Part shown: piece after piece, positions 34,918 to 43,088 of the stretch | Layout of the letters: every line of letters starts with the position of its first letter | Numbering within the stretch: position 1 is the first letter of the stretch | From: Bog-756 sp963806455 | GTDB taxonomy: Bacteria; Actinomycetota; Acidimicrobiia; Acidimicrobiales; RAAP-2 | NCBI GenBank assembly: GCA_963806455.1 | Contig: CAWDXZ010000002.1 | Span: 868,001-932,000, forward strand | DNA length: 64,000 nucleotides | Direction: 5' to 3' | Notes under the pieces: generated by a model | What the model saw: only the letters and a program-made list of their open reading frames with translations | Databases searched by the model: none | Told to the model about the DNA's origin: nothing | Position numbers and translations under genes: made by a program

Positions 34918-35538
34918 CTACTGCCTCTCTGCTTTGGTCATCTCCACGAACAGCCGGTGCAGCCTACGGTCCCCGGTCACCTCCGGATGGAACGAGGTCA
35001 CCAGGACCGGACCCTGGCGGCAGACCACCGGCTCCGAGCCGCATCCACGGCCGTCGCCACCGGTCCCGTCGGAGGGCAGCCGGGCCAGGACCTCGACGTC
35101 AGGGCCGGCCCGCTCCACCACCGGGGCGCGGATGAACACGGCGTGGAACGGCTCCTCGTCGAGGCCGTCCACCTCCAGGTCGCATTCGAAGGAGGCGGCC
35201 TGACGCCCGTACCCGTTGCGCCGGACGGTCAGGTCGATCAGGCCGAAGCCCTGCTGGTCCGGGCGCCCATCGAGTACCTCGTCGGCCAGCAGGATCATGC
35301 CGGCACAGGTGCCGAGCACGGGCATTCCCCCCGCCAACGAGTGGGCCATCGGCTCGAACAGGCCCGAGGACTGGATGAGCATGGCGAGCGTGGTCGACTC
35401 GCCCCCCGGCATGACCAGTCCGTGGAGGCCGACGAGGTCGTTCGGCGTCCGAACCAGTCGGACCGGCTCACCGAGGTCGGCGAGCGCGCCCACGTGCTCC
35501 CGGACGTCACCCTGGAGCGCGAGGACCCCGACGGTCAC
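34918..35538 (-). CDS. pdxT: Pyridoxal 5'-phosphate synthase glutaminase subunit PdxT
   Basis: This 206-residue class I glutaminase releases ammonia for PdxS. Start motif VGVLALQGDVREHVGAL, oxyanion region LVMPGGESTTLAML, nucleophile Cys in VLGTCAGMILLADEV and the His-Glu pair in VTSFHPEVTGD are intact. The insert around residues 135-160 (RLPSDGTGGDGRGCGSEP) is a little longer than usual. It is 36 bp downstream of pdxS, with which it forms the 12+12 PLP synthase complex. Confidence 0.95.
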   Translation of the reverse strand: MTVGVLALQGDVREHVGALADLGEPVRLVRTPNDLVGLHGLVMPGGESTTLAMLIQSSGLFEPMAHSLAGGMPVLGTCAGMILLADEVLDGRPDQQGFGLIDLTVRRNGYGRQAASFECDLEVDGLDEEPFHAVFIRAPVVERAGPDVEVLARLPSDGTGGDGRGCGSEPVVCRQGPVLVTSFHPEVTGDRRLHRLFVEMTKAERQ

Positions 35539-35574
35539 CTCCGGCCCCCCGGGCCCCGAGGGCCGGTGTGCCGG

Positions 35575-36498
35575 TCACCAACCACGCTCGGCCAGGTGGA
35601 CTCCGAGCGCGCCCATCTCCTGTCCCGCCATGGCCTCACCCAGCCCGGTCGAGACCTTGGCCACCAACCCGGCATCGGCGTAGTGGGCGGTCGCCTCCAC
35701 GATGGCCCTCGCCATCCGGGGGGGGGTCGCGCTCTTGAAGATGCCCGAACCGACGAAGACCGCCTCGGCGCCGAGCTGCATGACCAAAGACGCGTCGGCC
35801 GGCGTGGCGATCCCGCCGGCGCAGAACAGGGGAACGGGGAGACGCCCGGTCGAGGCGATCTCCTGGATCAGGCCGATGGGGGCGGCCAGCTCCTTGGCCC
35901 ACCCGTAGCGCTCGGCCGAATCGGCCTCGGCCACCCTCCGGATGTCGCCCAGGATCGAGCGCAGGTGGCGCACGGCCTCGACGATGTTGCCGGTGCCGGC
36001 CTCGCCCTTCGAACGGATCATCGCCGCCCCCTCGGAGATGCGGCGCAGCGCCTCGCCGAGGTTGGTCGCCCCGCACACGAACGGCACGGAGAATTCCCAC
36101 TTGTCGATGTGGTAGGCCTCGTCGGCTGGGGTCAGGACCTCGCTCTCGTCGACGTAGTCGACGCCGAGGGAGGCGAGCACCTGAGCCTCGGCGAAGTGAC
36201 CGATGCGGGCCTTGGCCATGACCGGGATGGTCACCGCTTCCTTGATCCCCTCGATGAGCGCCGGATCGCTCATCCGGGCCACACCACCGTCGCGGCGAAT
36301 GTCGGCCGGTACCCGTTCGAGGGCCATGACCGCCACCGCCCCGGCGTCCTCGGCCACCTTGGCCTGCTCGGCGTCCACCACGTCCATGATGACGCCACCC
36401 CGCAACATCTCGGCCAACCCGCGCTTGACCGTCACGGTACCGGTCACACGACCTGGACCGGCGTTAGCCTCCTCGTTCACGGGCTCGGGCATGGACAT
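35575..36498 (-). CDS. pdxS: Pyridoxal 5'-phosphate synthase subunit PdxS
   Basis: This 307-residue TIM-barrel synthase makes PLP from ribose 5-phosphate, glyceraldehyde 3-phosphate and ammonia. Marks include KRGLAEMLRGGVIMDVVDA, ALERVPADIRRDGGVARMSD, ARIGHFAEAQVLASLGVDYV, GEAGTGNIVEAVRHLR and VFVGSGIFKSATP. The ATG at 36498 is followed two codons later by another ATG at 36492. A TAGGAT -10-like element ends directly before the first ATG, so a leaderless message from the second ATG is plausible. This would make PdxS the first gene of the long leftward cluster. Confidence 0.96.
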   Translation of the reverse strand: MSMPEPVNEEANAGPGRVTGTVTVKRGLAEMLRGGVIMDVVDAEQAKVAEDAGAVAVMALERVPADIRRDGGVARMSDPALIEGIKEAVTIPVMAKARIGHFAEAQVLASLGVDYVDESEVLTPADEAYHIDKWEFSVPFVCGATNLGEALRRISEGAAMIRSKGEAGTGNIVEAVRHLRSILGDIRRVAEADSAERYGWAKELAAPIGLIQEIASTGRLPVPLFCAGGIATPADASLVMQLGAEAVFVGSGIFKSATPPRMARAIVEATAHYADAGLVAKVSTGLGEAMAGQEMGALGVHLAERGW

Positions 36499-36684
36499 AT
36501 CCTACCCTCGGCCGTCGACACGTCCGCCTTGGGCCGATACGGGAGGGTCGTCCTGCACGGCGGTGCGGGGGGACGGTCGTCACCACGGAACGGGCCGGTC
36601 TCGAGCCCCTGCTTTTCCACGGAGCCAGGCCCGCTCAACCTCGATCCTCAAGATTTCTTTCTCGATCGTCAAGATTCTTTCTCC
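36499..36684 (-). promoter_or_regulatory. pdxS upstream region with tandem direct repeat
   Basis: Two adjacent near-identical units, 36640-36660 (21 nt) and 36661-36680 (20 nt), share CTCGATCNTCAAGATT and CTTT on the plus strand with one substitution and one base of indel. They lie in an unusually AT-rich patch about 145 bp before pdxS. Read leftward, TTGACG (36672-36667) and GAGGAT (36649-36644) with 17-bp spacing form a weak promoter. TAGGAT at 36504-36499 is a second, start-proximal -10 candidate. MocR-type PdxR regulators of pdxST bind direct repeats in other Gram-positive bacteria; no such gene is in the window. The rest of the 36499-36786 gap holds the yceI hairpin and no gene. Confidence 0.4.
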
Positions 36685-36726
36685 GCTTTTTTGGTCGGAT
36701 TCTCCCTGTCACGTGCCCACAATGCC

Positions 36727-36759
36727 CTGGCCACGAGCCCACGGGGAGCCCGTGACCAG
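36727..36759 (-). terminator. Hairpin downstream of yceI
   Basis: In the leftward transcript this 33-nt segment folds into a 14-bp stem with a 5-nt loop; three of the pairs are G-U. On the opposite strand the same positions would be A-C mismatches, so the hairpin favours the yceI message. It begins 27 nt after the yceI stop. No U-run follows, so it is either a GC-stem terminator or a 3'-end stabiliser. Confidence 0.5.
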
Positions 36760-36786
36760 TCCGGAGAGAGCGGTCGGCGAGGGAGG

Positions 36787-37368
36787 CTAGGCTTGGAGGA
36801 CCGCTTCGGCCTCGATCTGGATGTCGACCTTCTTGGCCACCACCAGGCCACCCGTGTCCATGACGGCCCCGAAGGAGACACCGAAGTCGTCACGGTTGAT
36901 CGACGTCGAAGCACTGAATCCGACTCGGTGGTTCCCGAAGGGGTCCTTGACCACGCCCTCGAGGGTCACGTCCAAGGTGACCGGGCGGGTCACGCCCCGG
37001 ATGGTGAGGTCGCCGTCGACCTGCCACTTGGTCGGGCTGACGCTCCGCACCGACGTGCTCTCGTACGTCCAGTTCGGATGGTTCTCCACGTCGAAGAAGT
37101 CGTTGGTCCGGAGATGGTCGTCCCGGGTCTCGTCCCGGGTGTCGACGCTGCCGGCCTCGATGGTGACCGATACCTTCGAGTCCGCCGGGTCGTCGGCGAT
37201 GTCGATGGTGCCGTCGAAGGTGCTGAAGCGGCCACGCACCTTGGACACGGCCATGTGGCGCACGGCGAAACCCAGCTCCGTATGGGAGGGGTCGATCGCG
37301 TACGACCCGACGGCGGGCCACTCCGTCCCGTTGACGGTCCTGCTGGTTACCTCGGTCTCTGTTGCCAT
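36787..37368 (-). CDS. YceI family lipid/isoprenoid-binding-like protein
   Basis: This 193-residue YceI-like lipocalin-fold protein has no signal peptide, so it is probably cytoplasmic, unlike E. coli periplasmic YceI. The family pattern is clear: YAIDPSHTELGFAVRHMAVS, VRGRFSTFDGTIDIADDPAD, DDHLRTNDFFDVENHPNWTY and LTIRGVTRPVTLDVTLEGVV. ATG 37368 has a strong Shine-Dalgarno (GAGGAGGT, 8-nt spacing), which outranks the more upstream ATG inside the operator region. It is divergent from a MarR regulator and probably controlled by it. The ligand is unknown; polyisoprenoid binding is known for one family structure. Confidence 0.92.
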   Translation of the reverse strand: MATETEVTSRTVNGTEWPAVGSYAIDPSHTELGFAVRHMAVSKVRGRFSTFDGTIDIADDPADSKVSVTIEAGSVDTRDETRDDHLRTNDFFDVENHPNWTYESTSVRSVSPTKWQVDGDLTIRGVTRPVTLDVTLEGVVKDPFGNHRVGFSASTSINRDDFGVSFGAVMDTGGLVVAKKVDIQIEAEAVLQA

Positions 37369-37490
37369 GTCGGTGACCTCCTCGGCCTCGAGTGACCCCG
37401 GGATGCACGCCCGAAGTTGTTTGTACCAACAACTATAGCACACTTATTTGTTTCTGCAACTATCACCGGAACTTCCGGTAACATGCGGGC
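37369..37490. promoter_or_regulatory. Divergent yceI/marR promoter-operator region
   Basis: This AT-rich island contains three elements. (1) A 20-bp near-perfect palindrome at 37415-37434, AGTTGTTTGTACCAACAACT, broken at one base pair. (2) A related half-copy at 37448-37463 with TTGTTT and CAACTAT. (3) A separate perfect 15-bp palindrome, ACCGGAACTTCCGGT, at 37465-37479, 11 bp before marR. Read leftward, TTGCAG (37459-37454) and TATAGT (37437-37432) with 16-bp spacing form a good yceI promoter whose -10 overlaps palindrome 1. Binding there by the MarR protein would repress yceI; the regulator assignment is inference. Confidence 0.65.
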
Positions 37491-38000
37491 ATGGCACGAA
37501 TCCAGGCGACCGACGACGAGCGGCTGACCACGGTGGGGCTCCTCTTCGAGTCCGCCGCCGGCCTACGCCGGGTGTTCGAACGCCGTCTCGAATCTGAGCG
37601 GTCGCTGTCCAACCAGTCCTTCGACGTCCTCATCCGGCTGGCCCGCACCCCCGGCTCCGAGCTCCGCATGAGCGAGCTGGCCGCCCAGACCTCCTTGACC
37701 CCGAGCGGTCTGACCCGCGCCGTCGACCGGCTCCAGCAGCAGGGTCTGGTGGCCCGGCGGGTCTGCCCCGAGGACCGGCGTGGCGCATTCGCCGTCCTCA
37801 CCCCGGCGGGCCAGGAACTGATGGACCGGGCCATCCCCGACCACGTCGCCCACGTGAACGAGGTGCTGAGCGACCTCTTCACCCCCACCGAGGAGGAGAC
37901 CCTGGCGTTGCTGCTACGGCGCCTGCGGGACCACCTCTTCGGCAGCGACGCCGAATGGGGGCTCGCCCCCGAGGACGCCGACATCTGCCGGGAGGGATAG
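37491..38000 (+). CDS. MarR family transcriptional regulator
   Basis: This 169-residue winged-helix dimeric repressor carries the DNA-binding core at about residues 45-115: FDVLIRLARTPGSELRMSEL, then TPSGLTRAVDRLQQQGLVAR as recognition helix, then the wing CPEDRRGAFAVLTPAGQELM. Flanking helices form the dimer interface. There is one Cys at the start of the wing and another near the C-terminus, so redox sensing is possible but not evident. It is transcribed away from yceI across the palindromes described above, which suggests autoregulation and control of yceI. Confidence 0.93.
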   Translation: MARIQATDDERLTTVGLLFESAAGLRRVFERRLESERSLSNQSFDVLIRLARTPGSELRMSELAAQTSLTPSGLTRAVDRLQQQGLVARRVCPEDRRGAFAVLTPAGQELMDRAIPDHVAHVNEVLSDLFTPTEEETLALLLRRLRDHLFGSDAEWGLAPEDADICREG

Positions 38001-38020
38001 GCCCGATCCCCAGTGGTGGG

Positions 38021-39046
38021 TCAGAGCAGGGACTGGGCCTCGGCCCGGACCCGGGTGTCGTCCAGGTTCCCCTCGGGGAGGCGGTCGGATGCCCCCCCGG
38101 CCACCGGGTCGATCCAAAGCCAGCGGGTGAGATCGGCGGTGCGACTGCCTCCGGGCGGCCACGGGCCCGGGGAGCCCGTCCGAGCCACCATGGCCTGGAG
38201 GGCGGAGCCGATGCCGGGGGGATAGCGCACCACCGATGCGGCCCGCTGGTCGGCCGAGAATTCCCGTCCCGGGCCGATCAGGGAACGGACCTGCTCGGAC
38301 GCCCTGTCCACCCCGACGAGGGCCGACCACGGCGCCAGGGCCGCCACCGCCACCCCGGCGAGGACGGTGTCGTGGCGCTTCACATGGACCAGCTCGTGGG
38401 CCAGCACCCCTTCCAGCTGGACCAGCGACAGCGACCGCTCGAGGGCGGATGTCACGATCAGGCAGGCCGTGGACGGGTCACGTCCCACCGCCATGGCGTT
38501 GGGCACTCCGTGGTCCACCACGAAGATGGCCGGCCGGGGCAGGCCCATGGAGGCGCACAGGCCGTCGACCAGGTTGTGGAGGCGTGGGTGCGCCCCCTCG
38601 TCGCTCGGGCGCCCCCCCACCGCTCGTACCACTCGGGCCGGGGCCGAACGCCATGTCCACCCAGACAGGCCTCCGGCCACCAGCACGAGAGCGGCCAGGC
38701 CGACGACGGGCAGGCCGACGACCACCAGCACCACCGCCACCACGACGCCCGGGACCAGCCCGACGCACAGGGCGATGGCGGTGGCCCGACGACGGTTGTG
38801 GTGAGCCACCCGCTCCTCGCCGGAATCGTTGGGCCGTTCCGTCGTGGCGGGCGGCGCGGCCACGGGGGCCGTCGGACCGGGGCCCGACGCCGGACGACGC
38901 GGGGACCGGCCGCCCCCCGGCGCACCCGTCGGGCCGCTGGTCGGCCTCTTCCGGCGGCTGCCACCGCGCGCCCCACCGGCGCCCGGCCTCCCACCGTTGG
39001 GTTTGCGGTTGGCCCCCGGCTGGGGCTGCCCACGGGATCCACTCAT
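38021..39046 (-). CDS. M48 family (HtpX-like) membrane metallopeptidase
   Basis: This 341-residue zinc protease has an N-terminal disordered region of 85 residues (Gly/Pro/Arg-rich). It is followed by two close helices (about 90-135), then the active-site motif VLAHELVHVKRHD. The third ligand is probably the Glu in GREFSADQRAASVV. HtpX-type enzymes degrade damaged membrane proteins. ATG 39046 was chosen because the open frame further upstream lies within the pimA-like gene. It is 22 bp downstream of that gene and convergent with marR (20 bp apart). Confidence 0.87.
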   Translation of the reverse strand: MSGSRGQPQPGANRKPNGGRPGAGGARGGSRRKRPTSGPTGAPGGGRSPRRPASGPGPTAPVAAPPATTERPNDSGEERVAHHNRRRATAIALCVGLVPGVVVAVVLVVVGLPVVGLAALVLVAGGLSGWTWRSAPARVVRAVGGRPSDEGAHPRLHNLVDGLCASMGLPRPAIFVVDHGVPNAMAVGRDPSTACLIVTSALERSLSLVQLEGVLAHELVHVKRHDTVLAGVAVAALAPWSALVGVDRASEQVRSLIGPGREFSADQRAASVVRYPPGIGSALQAMVARTGSPGPWPPGGSRTADLTRWLWIDPVAGGASDRLPEGNLDDTRVRAEAQSLL

Positions 39047-39068
39047 GGTGCGAGCAGTGTAGGGCGTC

Positions 39069-40232
39069 TCATCCCTGCCGCCGGGCCACCAGCGGGCGGT
39101 ATCGGTCCTCGTACCACGCGGCCAGGCGGTCCATCGACCAGTGCTCGGCCCAGGCCGACGCGGCGTCCAGCCAGGCCTCCAGGGTGACCGGGCCGGGCGC
39201 GGCGGGGTCCTTCCCGCCGGTGACGACCCCGTCCACGGCCAAGGACCCGGCCAGCCGCTCGGCCAGCGCCCGGGGGTCACGGGGGGAGACCAGCACGGCA
39301 TGGCCGCCGGCGGCGTCCCGGTATCCGGCGATGTCGCTCGCCACCACCACGGTCCGGGCCGCCATGGCCTCGAGCAGCACCATCCCGAACGACTCACCGC
39401 CCAGCGAGGGGGCGCACAGCACCCTCGCCCCCACCAGGCGTCGGACCTTCTCCTCTTCGGAGAGGATGCCGAGCCAGCTGATGTCGGCCGACGGCGGGTA
39501 CCGCCCTCTCAGGGCCTCGGTCTCCGGGCCGTCGCCGGCGATCCAGAGCACGGGCGGCGTGGCCGGTTCCCCGTCGCCGGGGGCCCCGGTCGGGGCGGTG
39601 GCGAGCCGGGCGAAGGCATCGAGGAGCACCCCCAGTCCCTTGCGCTCCTCGTGGCGACCGAGGAAGAGGACGGCGGGGCGCTCGGTCGGCCAGGGCTCCA
39701 CCCCGCGGTACTGTCCGAGGTCGACCCCGTTGAAGGCGACCTCGTAGGTCCCCCCCAGCGCGGCCAGGGCGGTCGACCGGGCCGCGGGCGAAACGGCGCA
39801 GCGGAGATCGAGGTGCCGGGCCAGCCGCCGGGTGAGGGGGCCGAGGACGGTGTAGAGCGCACTCCCCCCGCTCCGGTGGAACGTGGCCACCACCGGCGGC
39901 AGGCGCCGGGAGACCAACAGCCCGTAGGGAAGGCCGGGGGCGAAGGGCTCGTGGACGTGCACCAGGTCGAACCCGGCGGACCGGAGCACCCGGAGCGAAC
40001 GCAGCACGGCCCGGACCGAGACGGTGACCGGGGCGACCGACCCGTTGGCCGGCAGCGGCACCGACCGTCCGGTCGAGACCACCTCGACATCCGGTGGGAC
40101 GTCGCCGGTGGACTCCAGCGGGGCGAAGGCGGTGGCACGGTGGCCACGTCGCTCGAGCGCCCGGGCCAGGCCCACCACCTGGCCCTGGACGCCACCCGGC
40201 CGGGACAGGCTGTAGGGGCAGACCAGAGCCAC
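39069..40232 (-). CDS. pimA: PimA-like GT4 glycosyltransferase (phosphatidylinositol mannosyltransferase)
   Basis: This is a GT4 enzyme of about 387 residues resembling PimA, which puts the first mannose on phosphatidylinositol at the cytoplasmic face. The N-terminal VALVCPYSLSRPGGVQGQV aligns with PimA from its beginning. DLVHVHEPFAPGLPYGLLV and the C-terminal donor site GGESFGMVLLEAMAA with EAMAARTVVVASDIAGY follow. There is no good ATG at the domain start: GTG 40232 fits best, TTG 40274 is possible, and ATG 40337 would lie inside the upstream gene. Its place after pgsA and patA supports the assignment. Specificity for PI is inferred from context. Confidence 0.83.
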   Translation of the reverse strand: MALVCPYSLSRPGGVQGQVVGLARALERRGHRATAFAPLESTGDVPPDVEVVSTGRSVPLPANGSVAPVTVSVRAVLRSLRVLRSAGFDLVHVHEPFAPGLPYGLLVSRRLPPVVATFHRSGGSALYTVLGPLTRRLARHLDLRCAVSPAARSTALAALGGTYEVAFNGVDLGQYRGVEPWPTERPAVLFLGRHEERKGLGVLLDAFARLATAPTGAPGDGEPATPPVLWIAGDGPETEALRGRYPPSADISWLGILSEEEKVRRLVGARVLCAPSLGGESFGMVLLEAMAARTVVVASDIAGYRDAAGGHAVLVSPRDPRALAERLAGSLAVDGVVTGGKDPAAPGPVTLEAWLDAASAWAEHWSMDRLAAWYEDRYRPLVARRQG

Positions 40233-40278
40233 CCGCAGCGAGGTCGGTCCCGCCGGCTTCTCCCTCCCGGCCAACCGG

Positions 40279-42156
40279 TCAGTCCGATGCGGAGCGGCGC
40301 TGACGGCGCCGCGTCCACTTGACGCCGTACATGGCATCGTCTGCCCGACTCAGCAGCTTCGAAGGGTCCGTGTCGGGATTGTCGACGAAGACGCCCCCCA
40401 CCGACGCCAGGACGCTCAGGGTGCGGCCGTCGATCCGGTACGGCCGGGCCAGCGCGGTGGAGATGCGGTCCTTGATGAGGAGCATCTCCTCCTCACCGCT
40501 CTCGATGTCGCACACCACCACGAACTCATCCCCACCCAGGCGGGCCACGGTGTCCGCCGGCCTCACGATGGCGGACAGCCGGCGGGCCACCGCCACCAGC
40601 ATGTCATCACCCACATCGTGACCGAGCCCGTCGTTGATCTCCTTGAAATCGTCGAGATCCAGGAGGAAGACCGCCACCCCCCGCTGGTCGTCGCCCCCGA
40701 CCGGCCACGCTCCCTGGTCATCGAAGGGTGCGGCCGCCGGCGAGCGCTGGGCCATCCGGTCGATGGCCTGTTGCAGCCGCTCGGCGAGGAGCGTGCGGTT
40801 GGCCAACCCGGTCAGCGGGTCGTGCAGCGCCAGCTCGGCCAGCCGCTCCTCGTTGAGCTTCTGCTCGGTGACGTCGTGCATGGCCACCACCGCACCGAGC
40901 ATCCATCCCTCGTCGACCAGGGACTGGCCGTTGACACTGACCTTGCGCCGCTCACCCGTGCCCGACTCGAGCACGATCTCGACCTCCCGGACCTGCTCGC
41001 CCGACATGGCCCGGATCAACGGGTTCTCCCGCTGCGCCATGGGCGACCCGTCGGGGTGGCGGAGCCCCTGGTCGGTGGGGATCTCCCCGATCGGGTCGGA
41101 GCCCTCGGGCAGGCCGTGGAGCCGCCGGGCGGCCGGGTTGAACACCGTGATCCGGCCTTCGGCGTCGCAGGCCACGATGCCCTCTTCCAGGGTGTCCAGG
41201 AGGACCTGGAGGAACTGCTCCTCCCGGCGGAGCTCGACCACCGCCTGGCGGGCCGTGGTGATGTCGCTGAACGAGGCCACCGCCCCCCGCACGGTGCCGT
41301 CGATGTCCACCATGGCCTGGGCGTTGGCCCTCACCCACATGCGGGCCCTCCCCCGCCGCTCGAGGCCGACCACCACGCCCACCGAGCGGCGGCCGCCGCC
41401 CAGGCTCACCGCGATGGGATGGTCCCGGAGCTCGATCTCCTCGCCGTCGGCGTCGACCAACCCCATCCCGAGGGCCCGGGCGCCGGCGAGGAGATCCTCG
41501 AGGCGGCGGCCGAGAATGCGCACCCGGGGTGACTCGAACATGACCTCGAAGGCCTCGTTGACCCGCACCACCGTGCCGGCCGCATCGACGATCATCACCC
41601 CGTCGGTGAGCGACTCGATGATGGTGGCCTGGCGGTGGTCCACCTCACGGATCCGCTGCTCGAGGCGCTTGCTCTCGGAGACATCGCGCAGGTTGACCAC
41701 CACGCCGCCGATGGGGTCGTGCAGATGGTTGGCCGCCACCACGTCGAGGTCGAGGGGGCGGCCGTCGGCCCGCACCGTGCGCATCTCCAGGGAGACCGAC
41801 AGCCGGCGGCGTGCCACCAGATCGTCGAAGAGGGCCCGCACGTGGTCGGCGCTGGCCGGGTCGAACAGGGAGAAGGCATCGAGCCCGACGACGGGGCTGA
41901 TGTCGTAGCCGAACAGACGCTCGGCCGATGCGCTGACGAAGAGGAACCGGCCCGACCGGTCGAGGACGGCCACGACGTCGAACTCGTGCTCGCCCAGGGA
42001 ATGGAACCGCGGCTCGCCGGCGGGGAGCAGGCGGCCCTGGCCGTTGCCGGGGACGGGCGCCCCAGCCCGGGCCGGCGGCCCGCCTCGGTCGTCATCGGGG
42101 ATCGGGGGGCTGAACAGCTCGAACTCGGGCAGGGGCCGGCTCTCGAATTTGGTCAT
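40279..42156 (-). CDS. Three-PAS GGDEF diguanylate cyclase
   Basis: This 625-residue soluble signalling enzyme is predicted to make cyclic di-GMP. PAS-like domains begin near FDVVAVLDRSGRFLFVSASA (about 60), IIESLTDGVMIVDAAGTVVR (about 180) and LDTLEEGIVACDAEGRITVF (about 320). The GGDEF domain starts at LALHDPLTGLANRTLLAERL, has the intact catalytic signature RLGGDEFVVV and, five residues before it, the inhibitory RxxD site (RPAD). There is no EAL domain and no membrane helix. ATG 42156 overlaps the stop of the acyltransferase gene (ATGA), so the cyclase is translationally coupled into the PIM lipid operon. Confidence 0.93.
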   Translation of the reverse strand: MTKFESRPLPEFELFSPPIPDDDRGGPPARAGAPVPGNGQGRLLPAGEPRFHSLGEHEFDVVAVLDRSGRFLFVSASAERLFGYDISPVVGLDAFSLFDPASADHVRALFDDLVARRRLSVSLEMRTVRADGRPLDLDVVAANHLHDPIGGVVVNLRDVSESKRLEQRIREVDHRQATIIESLTDGVMIVDAAGTVVRVNEAFEVMFESPRVRILGRRLEDLLAGARALGMGLVDADGEEIELRDHPIAVSLGGGRRSVGVVVGLERRGRARMWVRANAQAMVDIDGTVRGAVASFSDITTARQAVVELRREEQFLQVLLDTLEEGIVACDAEGRITVFNPAARRLHGLPEGSDPIGEIPTDQGLRHPDGSPMAQRENPLIRAMSGEQVREVEIVLESGTGERRKVSVNGQSLVDEGWMLGAVVAMHDVTEQKLNEERLAELALHDPLTGLANRTLLAERLQQAIDRMAQRSPAAAPFDDQGAWPVGGDDQRGVAVFLLDLDDFKEINDGLGHDVGDDMLVAVARRLSAIVRPADTVARLGGDEFVVVCDIESGEEEMLLIKDRISTALARPYRIDGRTLSVLASVGGVFVDNPDTDPSKLLSRADDAMYGVKWTRRRQRRSASD

Positions 42157-43052
42157 GCCGCGTCCTCGGGCCGGTCGACGGACCACAACGGCTGGAAGAC
42201 GTGCCACTGCTCGGGAGCGCGGCGGATCCAACCTTCGAACCGGTGGGCGATCTCCTGGGTGATTCGCGAGACGTCGGAGCGCAGGGAGCCCTGCCGGATG
42301 GTGTCGATGGGCGGGTCGACGAAGGCCCGGTGGTCGCTCCCCGGCCCGCTGAAGACCACGCCGGTCACCAGGGTGGCGCCGGTGCGGAGCGCCAGCATGG
42401 CCGGCCCGGCCGGCATGGTCGTCTTCTCGCCGAAGAACTCGACGTCCACGCCCGTCCCGGCCAGGTCACGGTCGCTCAGGAGCCCCACCAGGCCCCCGGC
42501 CCTCAAGGTGGCCATGATGGCGCTCCCCGACGAGGCGTCCAGGGGGATGATGGTCAATCCCATCCGGGCCCGCTGCTCCAGGAAGAACTCGAAGAGCTCT
42601 GCCGGTTCAATCCGTTCGGCCACCGACGTCATCGGCAGGTCCTGCCTGGCCAAAAATGCGCCCCCATACTCCCAGCTCCCTACATGCGGCAGTGCCATGA
42701 TCACGCCGTTGCCGGCGGCGATCCCCTCCACGAGATACTGCAGGCCCTGGACGAACGTCCGCTGCTCCACCTCGGCCGGCGACGTGTTCCCGAGCCGGGC
42801 CCCTTCAACCCAGTACCGAGCGTAGGCCCGAAACGACCGACGTGCCCACCGGTCCAGGAGCACACCGTCCTGTTCGCCCCCGTCCACCACCCTCCGGAGG
42901 TTGTTGGTCACCATCCGTCGGTGGTCATGGCGGACCCGGAACAGCACGTCGCCGACCAGGTTGGCCAACCCGTGGGCCACCGGCTCGGGGAGTGCGGCCA
43001 GGCCGCGGCTCAACGAGGTGTAGGTCCGAAAGACCACCCGGTCCTTGGTCAC
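42153..43052 (-). CDS. PatA-like phosphatidylinositol mannoside acyltransferase
   Basis: This 299-residue protein belongs to the LpxL/HtrB-type acyltransferase family. In actinobacteria carrying pgsA and pimA neighbours, the member is PatA, which acylates the first mannose of PIM. The catalytic HX4(D/E) motif is ALPHVGSWEYGGAF, and LDASSGSAIMATLRAGGLVGLLSDRDL carries the second conserved block. The Asp/Glu variation is normal for the family. The acyl-CoA substrate is palmitoyl-CoA in the mycobacterial enzyme; this is carried over as inference. It is 36 bp downstream of pgsA. Confidence 0.87.
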   Translation of the reverse strand: MTKDRVVFRTYTSLSRGLAALPEPVAHGLANLVGDVLFRVRHDHRRMVTNNLRRVVDGGEQDGVLLDRWARRSFRAYARYWVEGARLGNTSPAEVEQRTFVQGLQYLVEGIAAGNGVIMALPHVGSWEYGGAFLARQDLPMTSVAERIEPAELFEFFLEQRARMGLTIIPLDASSGSAIMATLRAGGLVGLLSDRDLAGTGVDVEFFGEKTTMPAGPAMLALRTGATLVTGVVFSGPGSDHRAFVDPPIDTIRQGSLRSDVSRITQEIAHRFEGWIRRAPEQWHVFQPLWSVDRPEDAA

Positions 43053-43088
43053 CCGCCCTCGCCGCTCCCTCGAGCCACCGCCGGTGGC

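Noticed and set aside
38001..38020. GGGAT/ATCCC inverted repeat between marR and the M48 gene as a terminator
   Set aside because: The arms are only 5 bp, with no T-run, so it cannot be told from background in a GC-rich genome.
40233..40337. ATG 40337 as start of the PimA-like gene
   Set aside because: It lies inside the GGDEF coding sequence, adds 35 residues without homology, and PimA proteins start at the CPYS strand. GTG 40232 fits better.
42153..43052. Glu instead of Asp in the HX4D motif of the PatA-like acyltransferase as a lost catalytic residue
   Set aside because: The LpxL/HtrB family uses HX4 followed by either Asp or Glu, so HVGSWE is a normal variant.
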